Shown piece by piece: positions 6,724 to 12,773 of a DNA stretch of 12,773 nt (position 1 is the first letter of the stretch; the number at the start of each line of letters is the position of its first letter). A model generated the notes under the pieces. That model had not been told where the DNA came from. It ran no database searches and saw only the letters and a list, made by a program, of their open reading frames with translations. The DNA lies in the NCBI GenBank assembly GCA_023145575.1, contig JAGLDN010000094.1:1-12773 (forward strand). Reading direction: 5' to 3'. Source of the stretch: Psychromonas sp. GTDB lineage: Bacteria; Pseudomonadota; Gammaproteobacteria; Enterobacterales; Psychromonadaceae. The translations under genes and the position numbers were made by a program.

Positions 6724-9336
6724 ATGAGTTGCATAAGAACAACCTCTCAAATACGACAGGATTTCATTGATTTCTTTATCAATAACGGTCATCAAAAAGT
6801 CTCAAGTAGTTCGCTTGTTCCTGAAAATGATCCGACATTATTGTTTATAAATGCGGGTATGAATCAATTTAAAGATACTTTTCTAGGCAACGAAAAACGT
6901 AATTATACCCGTGCAGTAACAAGCCAGCGTTGTGTTCGTGCTGGGGGGAAACATAACGATCTTGATAATGTTGGCTACACAGCACGTCACCACACTTTCT
7001 TTGAAATGCTTGGTAATTTTAGCTTTGGTGATTATTTTAAGCGTGATGCAATTTCATTTGCGTGGGAATTTTTAACGGTTAAATTAGGCATCGCTAAAGA
7101 AAAGCTTTGGATAACAGTATTTGATAAAGATCGTGAATCTGAAGCAATTTGGCTAAAAGAAATTGGTATTGATCCTAATCGTTTTTCTCGCATTGGCGAA
7201 AAAGATAATTTCTGGTCAATGGGTAATACAGGGCCTTGTGGTCCTTGTACTGAAATATTTTATGATCATGGAGAACATATTGAAGGTGGCCCTCCAGGCA
7301 CACCTGAAGAAGATGGAGATCGTTATATTGAAATCTGGAATCTTGTTTTTATGCAATATAATCGTCATGATGATGGCACATTAGAAAATCTTCCGAAGCC
7401 TTCTGTCGATACTGGAATGGGACTTGAGCGTCTTTCTGCTATTTTACAAAATTGCCATTCAAATTATGATACGGATCTCTTTAAAGCATTAATAAAGAAA
7501 GTTGCAAAAGTGACTGGCGCAACGAATTTAGAAGATAAATCATTGCGGGTTGTTGCAGATCATATCCGTGCATGCGGCTTTTTAATTTGTGATGGCGTCA
7601 TGCCCTCAAATGATGGTCGAGGCTATGTTTTGCGGCGTATTATACGCCGTGCAGTTCGACACGGACACAAACTTGGTGCACAAAATACCTTCTTCTATAA
7701 AATTTATGAAGAACTGATTGTACAAATGGCAGATGCTTACCCTGAACTATTGCAACAACGTCTATTTGTTGAGAAAATATTGCGCTTAGAAGAAGAGCAA
7801 TTTGAAAAAACACTAGATCGTGGATTACAAATTTTAGATAACATATTGCATGAAATGCAAGGAAAAGTTCTTACTGGCGCGGTTGTTTTTAAACTTTACG
7901 ATACTTATGGATTTCCTGCAGATTTAACCGCCGATATTGCGCGTGAGCATGATGTGACAATCGACCAAGACGGCTTTGATATAGCAATGACTCAACAACG
8001 AGCGCGTGCTCTGCAAGCTCATAATTTCGGTAAAAATTATAACGATGTTTTAAAAATAGAAGAAAATACAGAATTTTTAGGCTATGAAACGCTTCAAGTT
8101 TCCTCGTCTGTTATCAAATTAATTAAAGAGGGTAAATTTGTAAATTCACTTGAGAGCGGTGATTCTGGAGAAGTTCTTTTACAAAGCACGAGTTTTTATG
8201 CAGAAGCTGGTGGTCAACTCGGTGATCTGGGTGAGTTATACTTCTCAGGTGGTGTATTTGTGGTCGTTGATACGAAGAAGTCAGGTGGTGCATTTTTACA
8301 TGTTGGCTATGTTAGTACGGGTAAGCTAACATTAAACTCAACAGTACAATGTCGCGTTGATGAAGTGCGTCGAAAATCAATCGCATTACATCATTCAGCT
8401 ACGCATTTATTACATGCCGCTTTGCGTAAAACACTCGGAGATCATGTTAAACAAAAAGGCTCTTTAGTTGATGCTGATAGGTTACGGTTTGATTTTTCCC
8501 ACTTCGAAGCTATTTCACTTGGATCACTGAGACAAATTAACTTTATAGTGAATGAATCAATTCGAGCTAACTACGAAATTATAACTAAACTCGAAGACTT
8601 CGACACGGCAAATAGATCGGGAGCAATGGCACTCTTCGGTGAAAAATATGATGAAATTGTGCGTGTTGTTTCAATAGGAGATGTGTCATTGGAGCTTTGT
8701 GGCGGCACACATACAAAGCGAACGGGTGATATGGGAATGTTTTTGATCCTCTCTGAATCTGGTATTGCTGCAGGTGTGAGACGTATTGAAGCATCAGTTG
8801 GCATAAGCTCATGCCAAGCCGTTGCGGATATTATCCGTGACGTTGAAACTGTTTCTACACTTGTTAAAGGAGACCACTTCTCATTTAGTGAAAAGGTCTC
8901 ACAAATGTTAAATCGCAATAAGGTGCTAGAAAAACAGGTTTTAAATCTTCAAGCAAAAATAGCAAATCATGAAGGCGCCAACCTTGTGTGTAATGCAATT
9001 AGCATCAAAGGGGTACAAGTGGTTATTGCCAATCTATCTGGAATTGATCCTAAAACACTTAGGGGGAGTGTTGACGAAATAAAAAATAAACTACAATCAG
9101 GTATTGTCGTCATTGCAACTGCCGTGAGTGATAAAAAAGTGAGTTTGATTGTTGGGGTTACTAAAGACTTGACTGAAAAAGTGAACGCGAGTGAGTTAGT
9201 TAATTTAATTGCAGTTCAGGTCGGGGGAAAAGGGGGGGGGCAGCCTGAGATGGCAATGGCCGGGGGAAATGATCCTGGCGCGATTGAAGAAGCTTTGGCA
9301 CTTGTCGCTCCTTGGCTCACTGAAAAATTAAGCTAA
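6724..9336 (+). CDS. alaS: Alanyl-tRNA synthetase (870 aa)
   Basis: AlaRS charges tRNA-Ala with alanine using ATP in the cytoplasm and clears mischarged Ser/Gly-tRNA-Ala. The class II catalytic core is complete: FINAGMNQFKDTF, RAGGKHNDL (Arg at 72), GNTGPCGPCTEIF, and the motif 3 sequence GMGLERL at 231-237. The tRNA recognition region follows (RGYVLRRIIRRAVRHG). The editing domain keeps all four zinc ligands: HSATH (His557, His561) and CGGTH (Cys659, His663). The C-Ala domain ends in the glycine-rich GGKGGGQPEMAMAGG. Length is close to the E. coli enzyme (876 aa), so it appears intact. The GGG-GGG-GGG codons at 9232-9240 make a nine-G tract unusual for such AT-rich DNA. The chosen ATG has GGA at 6714-6716 as a ribosome-binding site. 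A three-codon frame ATG GAA AAG TAG (6712-6723) abuts it directly. lysC and csrA follow on the same strand. Confidence 0.98.
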   Translation: MSCIRTTSQIRQDFIDFFINNGHQKVSSSSLVPENDPTLLFINAGMNQFKDTFLGNEKRNYTRAVTSQRCVRAGGKHNDLDNVGYTARHHTFFEMLGNFSFGDYFKRDAISFAWEFLTVKLGIAKEKLWITVFDKDRESEAIWLKEIGIDPNRFSRIGEKDNFWSMGNTGPCGPCTEIFYDHGEHIEGGPPGTPEEDGDRYIEIWNLVFMQYNRHDDGTLENLPKPSVDTGMGLERLSAILQNCHSNYDTDLFKALIKKVAKVTGATNLEDKSLRVVADHIRACGFLICDGVMPSNDGRGYVLRRIIRRAVRHGHKLGAQNTFFYKIYEELIVQMADAYPELLQQRLFVEKILRLEEEQFEKTLDRGLQILDNILHEMQGKVLTGAVVFKLYDTYGFPADLTADIAREHDVTIDQDGFDIAMTQQRARALQAHNFGKNYNDVLKIEENTEFLGYETLQVSSSVIKLIKEGKFVNSLESGDSGEVLLQSTSFYAEAGGQLGDLGELYFSGGVFVVVDTKKSGGAFLHVGYVSTGKLTLNSTVQCRVDEVRRKSIALHHSATHLLHAALRKTLGDHVKQKGSLVDADRLRFDFSHFEAISLGSLRQINFIVNESIRANYEIITKLEDFDTANRSGAMALFGEKYDEIVRVVSIGDVSLELCGGTHTKRTGDMGMFLILSESGIAAGVRRIEASVGISSCQAVADIIRDVETVSTLVKGDHFSFSEKVSQMLNRNKVLEKQVLNLQAKIANHEGANLVCNAISIKGVQVVIANLSGIDPKTLRGSVDEIKNKLQSGIVVIATAVSDKKVSLIVGVTKDLTEKVNASELVNLIAVQVGGKGGGQPEMAMAGGNDPGAIEEALALVAPWLTEKLS

Positions 9337-9370
9337 GGCAAATCTCAGTATATAAGATTATCACTTTGCC
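9337..9370 (+). terminator. Possible stem-loop after alaS
   Basis: GGCAAA at 9337-9342, directly after the alaS stop, pairs with TTTGCC at 9365-9370. AATCT and AGATT can pair inside the loop. There is no T-run downstream, so a role as terminator or mRNA 3' stabiliser is only possible. Confidence 0.3.
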
Positions 9371-9377
9371 GTATTAA

Positions 9378-9608
9378 AAAAGCAATTGCGATGTTGAACA
9401 TTTTGCAAAAGTTTACTTCCTTTACAAAACGATTAATGAAGCTGTAGATCAGCTTGCTCTGAGGGGCATAAGAATTTTTATAAAACTTGAAATTATAAAT
9501 AATATATACACATATGACGTAAAGATAAAAAGGCAGCACGTCTGGTGGGGAACGTCTCTTTTTTTTATGAAAAGAAAACTCTGTGCAGAACATTCAAACA
9601 ATGAATAA
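9378..9608 (+). pseudogene. Open coding-like stretch with FFMKR..EHS motif, copy 2
   Basis: This + strand frame is open for 76 codons, long for such AT-rich DNA, but has no ATG except the one at 9567. It reads KVYFLYKTINEAVDQLALRG in the middle and LFFMKRKLCAEHSNNE at the end (TAA 9606-9608). The end matches the fragment at 6129-6251. The opposite strand is also open here (9345-9593), so coding direction is uncertain. I do not recognise a family; best read as a gene remnant. Confidence 0.3.
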
Positions 9609-9885
9609 CAATATAATAATTAATATTTTTTAGTTAATTATACCGACAGACGATCAGCTCAGATAACCGTTGATAGGTCAAATGTTCCGTCTTGGACTGA
9701 CATCTTTACGTCATATGGGTATACTGATTACAGGTATCATTTTCTAATTTGTATCATCGTTGATATTCAAAGAAGGAAATTTATCCTCATTTTGATGACC
9801 TAAATGATCCTCGCAAGGGTAAATTCATTTTGTCTATGTTCAACTTAACTTGACACTGAAAAATAATAATAAAATTAGGTTTAAA
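9609..9885. other. Non-coding DNA upstream of lysC
   Basis: No sustained frame is visible. It holds an inverted copy of the TATACCCAT repeat at 9692-9723 and, near the end, a perfect -35-like TTGACA at 9850-9855. The best -10 match, TAAAAT at 9870-9875, is only 14 bases away, so this is not a convincing promoter. The lysC promoter must nevertheless lie in this tract or further upstream. Confidence 0.4.
9692..9723 (-). repeat. Interspersed TATACCCAT-type repeat, copy B
   Basis: On the - strand this reads TATACCCATATGACGTAAAG followed by ATGTCAGTCCAAG. It resembles the + strand copies at 1961-2009 and 12236-12285 in order and spacing of TATACCCAT, the TTAC-like block and GTCAG. It is the most diverged of the three. 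Confidence 0.4.
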
Positions 9886-11124
9886 ATGGGAATTATTGTA
9901 CAAAAGTTTGGTGGAACATCAGTTGGCACTGTAGAGAGAATTAAGGCAGTCGCTGAAAAAGTAAAGAAAACGAAAAAAGAGGGACATGATGTTGTTGTCG
10001 TTTTATCTGCCATGTCAGGGGATACAAATCGATTAATTACATTGGCAAAAGAGTTTAACGAAAAACCAAGCCTTCGTGAAATGGATGTTTTACTGACAAC
10101 TGGAGAACAAAAAACAATTGCGCTGCTGTGCATAGCGTTGCATAGTTTAGGGCTTGATGCAATTTCTATGACAGGCGATCAAGTTCGTTTAAAAACTGAT
10201 TCTACACACAGTAAAGCGCGTATTATTGAAGTTGAATCTGCGAATATTACCAAACAGTTAAAAATAGGCAAAGTTGTCGTTATCGCTGGGTTTCAAGGAC
10301 GGTGTGAAAATAATAACATTACCACGCTAGGCAGGGGAGGTTCAGACACCTCTGCCGTTGCAATTGCTGCAACTTTAAAAGCAATTGAATGCCAAATTTT
10401 TACCGATGTAGATGGTATTTATACAACCGATCCTCGTGTTGAACCAAATGCAAGACGCTTAGATTTTATAACGTTTGAAGAAATGTTAGTCATGGCAAGC
10501 CTTGGCACCAAGGTATTGCAACTCCGTTCAGTAGAGTTTGCAGGAAAGTACAATGTACCGTTACGAGTACTTTCAAGCTTTAAAGATGGCGAAGGAACAT
10601 TAATTAGTTATGAAAAAAAGGAATATGGCATGGAATCACCAATTATTTCAGGGATTGCATTTAATCGCAATGAAGCACGCTTCACAATTGCTGGTGTGCC
10701 TGATAAGCCATTAATTGCATCTAAAATACTCTACCCTATCGGTAACGCAAATATCGATGTTGATATGATAGTACAAAATACAGTCGGTAATAAACAAACT
10801 GACTTCACATTTACAGTGCATCGTGAAGATTATGATGAAACACATATTTTACTTGAAAAAGTAAAGGCTGATCTTGGAGCTGATTCCATCTCAGCTAATT
10901 CAGAAATAACAAAAGTTTCAATTGTAGGTGTAGGCATGAAAAATCATCCTGGTGTTGCACAAACTATGTTTAAAGCACTTGGCCGTGAAGGGATCAATAT
11001 CCATCAGATATCAACCTCTGAAATTAAAATTTCAGTGCTGGTCGATGCAAAATATATGGAGCTAGCTGTTCGTACGCTACATAAAGCTTTTGATCTTGAA
11101 AAAGAGCCTTTTGAAGAAAAATAG
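9886..11124 (+). CDS. lysC: Aspartate kinase, monofunctional (412 aa)
   Basis: It phosphorylates L-aspartate with ATP to 4-phospho-aspartate, the first step toward diaminopimelate/lysine, threonine and methionine. The kinase domain starts with the conserved VQKFGGTSVG (Lys7) and keeps RGGSDTSA (150-157) and DVDGIYTTDPR (174-184). The C-terminal third holds two ACT-type regulatory domains, for example SGIAFNRNEARFTIAG and KVSIVGVGMKNHPGVA with GINIHQISTSEIKISVLVD. It is a stand-alone kinase with no homoserine dehydrogenase part, of the size usual for the LysC/Ask class regulated by pathway end products. The frame is open back to TTG 9850, but ATG 9886 is chosen because MGIIVQKFGG matches the normal family start and AGG lies six bases before it. 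csrA follows 70 bases downstream, an order common in gammaproteobacteria. No defect is visible. Confidence 0.97.
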   Translation: MGIIVQKFGGTSVGTVERIKAVAEKVKKTKKEGHDVVVVLSAMSGDTNRLITLAKEFNEKPSLREMDVLLTTGEQKTIALLCIALHSLGLDAISMTGDQVRLKTDSTHSKARIIEVESANITKQLKIGKVVVIAGFQGRCENNNITTLGRGGSDTSAVAIAATLKAIECQIFTDVDGIYTTDPRVEPNARRLDFITFEEMLVMASLGTKVLQLRSVEFAGKYNVPLRVLSSFKDGEGTLISYEKKEYGMESPIISGIAFNRNEARFTIAGVPDKPLIASKILYPIGNANIDVDMIVQNTVGNKQTDFTFTVHREDYDETHILLEKVKADLGADSISANSEITKVSIVGVGMKNHPGVAQTMFKALGREGINIHQISTSEIKISVLVDAKYMELAVRTLHKAFDLEKEPFEEK

Positions 11125-11140
11125 TTATAGACATTATAAA
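11111..11140 (+). promoter_or_regulatory. Candidate csrA promoter inside the end of lysC
   Basis: TTGAAG at 11111-11116, within the last lysC codons, and TATAAA at 11135-11140 are separated by 18 bases. This could give csrA its own transcript starting near the hairpin at 11145-11162, in addition to read-through from lysC. Confidence 0.4.
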
Positions 11141-11144
11141 GCCT

Positions 11145-11162
11145 TTCCCCATAATAGGGGAA
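11145..11162 (+). promoter_or_regulatory. Stem-loop in the csrA leader / lysC-csrA gap
   Basis: TTCCCC at 11145-11150 pairs perfectly with GGGGAA at 11157-11162 around ATAATA. The bases after it are A-rich rather than a T-run, so a Rho-independent terminator is unlikely. It lies 32 bases before csrA and could shape the csrA leader or protect RNA ends. Confidence 0.55.
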
Positions 11163-11181
11163 TATAAAAAATTTATTTATT

Positions 11182-11187
11182 AAAGGA
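11182..11187 (+). promoter_or_regulatory. csrA ribosome-binding site overlapping a CsrA-type ANGGA motif
   Basis: AAAGGA lies seven bases before ATG 11195. It contains AAGGA, which fits the CsrA target core ANGGA. CsrA autorepression through its own leader is known in E. coli, so the overlap could allow it here; direct binding is inferred. Confidence 0.5.
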
Positions 11188-11194
11188 AAAACAC

Positions 11195-11383
11195 ATGTTA
11201 ATTTTAACCCGCCGAGTAGGCGAAACCTTAATGATTGGAGATAATGTTACTGTGACAATTTTAGGCGTCAAAGGTAACCAAGTGCGAGTAGGTGTTAATG
11301 CTCCAAAAGAAATATCTGTTCATCGAGAAGAAATTTATATGCGAATTCAAGCAGAAAAAATTCAAAATAATAAACCTTCTTGA
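11195..11383 (+). CDS. csrA: Carbon storage regulator CsrA (62 aa)
   Basis: CsrA is a small dimeric RNA-binding protein that binds GGA motifs in mRNA leaders and changes translation or stability. It governs metabolism, motility and, in intracellular relatives such as Legionella, the switch between replicative and transmissive phases. The sequence MLILTRRVGETLMIGDNVTV is canonical. Both RNA-contact residues recognised for the family are present, Leu4 and Arg44 (in VHREEI). The length of 62 aa is normal, with a short polar tail (EKIQNNKPS) replacing the variable C-terminus. It follows lysC by 70 bases on the same strand and has a good ribosome-binding site. No antagonistic small RNA gene is visible in the window. 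Confidence 0.98.
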   Translation: MLILTRRVGETLMIGDNVTVTILGVKGNQVRVGVNAPKEISVHREEIYMRIQAEKIQNNKPS

Positions 11384-11770
11384 TGGTTATGAACATTTTA
11401 GTATGCGCAGTGCCCATATGTACTTAACTTTTCGTCAAAAACACAAACTGACCTTGAAATATTCGCTTAAATTAAAATAAGGCAGTAGATGGAATCCTGT
11501 TTGTACATGGAATATTAACTTCGAAAACTTTATAGTACGAGTTGATCTACGAAGTAGAGCAAGCATGGTTGTCCGCAATGTGGTAAAAATACTCAATGAG
11601 GTACATCTGTGTATGATCCACCTCTAACGCTAAATGATATCTTAAAAAATGGAGGCATAAGCACCTTCGCATATATTCAGCCAACAGGGTGTAAAAAGAA
11701 CTGTGTAAATGCTTATTATGTATGATCTATAAAAGGATTAAATACTAAGTTACACAATGATGACAGAAAA
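11384..11770 (+). other. Intergenic DNA with an unassigned coding remnant
   Basis: There is no intact gene or tRNA after csrA. On the + strand one frame reads HGCPQCGKNTQ, a TGA at 11597-11599, then GTSVYDPPLTLNDILKNGG and PTGCKKNCVNAYYV to TGA 11723-11725. The CPQCG and CKKNC pairs resemble a zinc-ribbon piece, as found at the start of several transposases, but the family is not recognisable. Confidence 0.35.
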
Positions 11771-12237
11771 ATGCAAGCTTTTGCTAATGTGCTACCTTAA
11801 GATCTAAAAAAACCTGAAGATCTTAACTAATTAAGTCCATGGTAACTAAAATTACGGTTGAAGTGGCGATACGCTCAGAAATTACGCCTCACCTTGGCGA
11901 ATCTAAAGATTACTCCAATGCGATAAATAACACTAACAGCCGTAATGGTTATTCTAGTAAACTCTTCAAAGGCTGTCATTACAATATTGAAATACAGACT
12001 CCTCGAGATACAGATTGAAACCTTGAAATTCAGCGAGTAAAGAAGCGTCAAACGCATATAACATGCATGCATGCACAAATCCTGACGCTTTATGTAAAAG
12101 GAATGAGCATGCATGATAAAACAGCTAAATTCCAAGAAATGTATTGTGCCGCATATCCGCAGGGCTTTTATCCAAGTGACCAACTCAGTGATAGAGCAAG
12201 TAGTTGAATGGCAAAGTCGAGCGTTAAATGCTACTTA
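11771..12237 (+). pseudogene. IS256-family transposase, N-terminal remnant
   Basis: This is the first third of a Mutator-type (IS256) transposase, reconstructed across frames. QAFANVLP, a stop, DLKKPEDLN and another stop are followed after a shift by TKITVEVAIRSEITPHLGES. Then come NTNSRNGYSSKLFKGC, IEIQTPRDTD, a stop where the family has a residue before F-E-P-Q, VKKRQTHITCMHAQILTLYV, KGMSMHDKTAKFQEMYC, and ISAGLLSK. A one-base shift at the AAGTGACC site joins it to VTNSVIEQVVEWQSRALNAT. The HLGY-like, NSRNGYSSK and PRDR-like blocks are characteristic. The sequence ends abruptly just before the catalytic domain, where copy C of the TATACCCAT repeat begins, so the DDE core is absent. Non-functional. 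Confidence 0.85.
11797..11826. other. Perfect 9-bp inverted repeat within the IS256 remnant
   Basis: TTAAGATCT at 11797-11805 and AGATCTTAA at 11818-11826 flank a 12-base A-rich loop. It lies in the start of the IS256 remnant, where codons for Asp-Leu and Glu-Asp-Leu produce similar words, so it may be incidental to coding history. Confidence 0.5.
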
Positions 12238-12285
12238 CACCCATTAGATATACCCATGTTACTTCGGAATGCAACGTCAGTTCGG
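12236..12285 (+). repeat. Interspersed TATACCCAT-type repeat, copy C
   Basis: ACACCCATTAGATATACCCA is followed by TGTTACTTCGGAATGCAACG and TCAGTTCGGC. It is close to copy A at 1961-2009 (two CCCAT words about 13 bases apart, then TTACTT and GTCAG). It begins precisely where IS256 similarity stops, so it probably marks an insertion or deletion junction. Confidence 0.55.
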
Positions 12286-12305
12286 CAAATTGTACTAAGA
12301 TACGC

Positions 12306-12334
12306 GGCATAAAATTGCCCTATCGATGATTAAC
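12306..12334 (+). repeat. Diverged repeat shared with 6062-6089
   Basis: The core TAAAATTGCC with the following TCGATGATTAAC corresponds to the copy just after the ISAs1 pseudogene at 6062-6089. The present copy lies about 400 bases before another ISAs1-type start. Confidence 0.45.
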
Positions 12335-12396
12335 TACGTTAACCACCAAAGATCGGATTAAAATAAAGCCTTTAATTCTTAACGAGTCGTTCTAAT

Positions 12397-12561
12397 TCAG
12401 AATTTTATAACTTTGTTGATTGGTACAAGTAACCAGTCCCGTTGGTGCACTAACTCGGCTTTTGTTGAAGCGAACGTAGCCTTGCGCTCTGCAATCGAAA
12501 AGGAAGTAACCATAAAAGAAATAACATCTTTGCCCAGGGCGAGATTACGAAAAACGTCTAC
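12397..12561 (-). pseudogene. Unrecognised coding-like stretch, - strand frame favoured weakly
   Basis: This island looks less AT-rich than its surroundings and is open on both strands. On the - strand 54 codons are open to TGA 12397-12399, reading LALGKDVISFMVTSF, SIAERKATFASTKAELVHQR and DWLLVPINK; the only ATG is at 12513. On the + strand 12413-12616 is open for 67 codons (TNSAFVEANVALRSAIEKEV). The - strand product looks more protein-like in composition, but neither matches a family I recognise and neither has a good ribosome-binding site. Probably a fragment. Confidence 0.25.
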
Positions 12562-12703
12562 TTATCAAGCGTTTTGCCACCTAGTTTGTGATATACCTCT
12601 CACGATCTTTGTTTAAAAAAGGATCGTGGTGCAGATCGACTCTACCTATGATCATATACTTCTTTTTATAGCCAAGAAGAAGTCAAAGATCCTCAGTAAA
12701 CCA

Positions 12704-12773
12704 CTCTTTAAAAACTTATCACTTGTTTCAGATCCAATGCAACAAGGTAAAGTGAAACATAAACTCCTAGATA
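12704..12773 (+). pseudogene. Start of a second ISAs1-type transposase, cut by the window edge
   Basis: The last codons read LFKNLSLVSDPMQQGKVKHK then LLD. The pattern F..l.DpR..GK.kHkL.D is the N-terminal DDE_Tnp_1-associated region of ISAs1-type transposases, with Met where Arg is usual. No clear start codon or ribosome-binding site precedes it, and the remainder lies outside, so integrity is unknown. It is distinct in sequence from the ISAs1 copy at 4960-6034. Confidence 0.6.

Noticed and set aside
7163..7384. 73-codon + frame inside alaS
   Set aside because: It overlaps the catalytic core of alaS in another frame and has no independent signals.
8571..8918. Two - strand frames (115 and 75 codons) opposite alaS
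   Set aside because: They are antisense to the zinc-binding editing domain, with no family resemblance; shadows of a real gene.
9850..9875. TTGACA / TAAAAT as a lysC promoter
   Set aside because: The 14-base spacing is too short and would start the transcript at about the ATG.
9850..9885. Upstream TTG start adding 12 residues to aspartate kinase
   Set aside because: The family normally begins MxIIVQKFGGTS; the extra residues are Asn/Lys-rich and lack a ribosome-binding site. The TTG is part of a TTGACA sequence.
9840..10133. 97-codon - strand frame opposite the lysC start
   Set aside because: Antisense to the conserved kinase N-terminus.
11292..11480. 62-codon + frame overlapping the end of csrA
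   Set aside because: Out-of-frame reading of csrA extended into non-coding DNA, Lys-rich, no ribosome-binding site.
11875..12183. 102-codon - strand frame in the IS256 remnant
   Set aside because: The + strand reads as IS256 transposase (NSRNGYSSK and related blocks); the - frame is a shadow.
1..12773. CRISPR array, tRNA, rRNA, prophage or toxin-antitoxin pair
   Set aside because: No regularly spaced repeats, no cloverleaf or rRNA-like stretches, no phage genes and no recognisable toxin-antitoxin pair were seen.

Overview
The window is AT-rich bacterial DNA. It combines a short block of intact housekeeping genes (alaS, lysC, csrA, all on the + strand) with long tracts of decayed insertion sequences and broken genes. 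The alaS-lysC-csrA order and the CsrA and AlaRS sequences point to a gammaproteobacterium. Low GC, many IS remnants and a candidate effector gene suggest a Legionella/Coxiella/Rickettsiella-type host-associated lineage. That placement is an inference from gene order and composition, not from any search.

Layout. 1-785: an IS3-family transposase on the - strand, frameshifted and cut by the window edge. 786-949: a leader with six TAAAT copies and a plausible promoter. 950-1954: an intact 334-aa gene whose C-terminal half looks like the HopA1 type III effector family; this is the most interesting gene here. 1955-2342: non-coding DNA with an interspersed TATACCCAT-type repeat and a 24-bp tandem duplication. 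2343-3348: an IS630-family transposase wreck that has lost its catalytic Glu. 3904-4458: a methyltransferase-like gene broken by two frameshifts. 4960-6034: an ISAs1-family transposase wreck with its first catalytic Asp replaced. 6035-6723: non-coding DNA with tandem repeats and a coding-like fragment that recurs downstream of alaS.

6724-9336 is alaS (alanyl-tRNA synthetase), 9886-11124 is lysC (aspartate kinase) and 11195-11383 is csrA (post-transcriptional regulator). In many gammaproteobacteria recA/recX lie just upstream of alaS. Here that side is IS-derived DNA, and a 0.55-kb non-coding tract separates alaS from lysC. After csrA come an unassigned stretch, an IS256-family transposase remnant that ends at another copy of the TATACCCAT repeat, an ambiguous open region, and the first codons of a second ISAs1-type transposase that runs off the end.

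Functionally, alaS feeds translation, lysC starts the aspartate pathway (lysine/diaminopimelate, threonine, methionine), and csrA controls global mRNA translation and stability. The rest reads as relaxed selection and IS proliferation around one surviving accessory gene.
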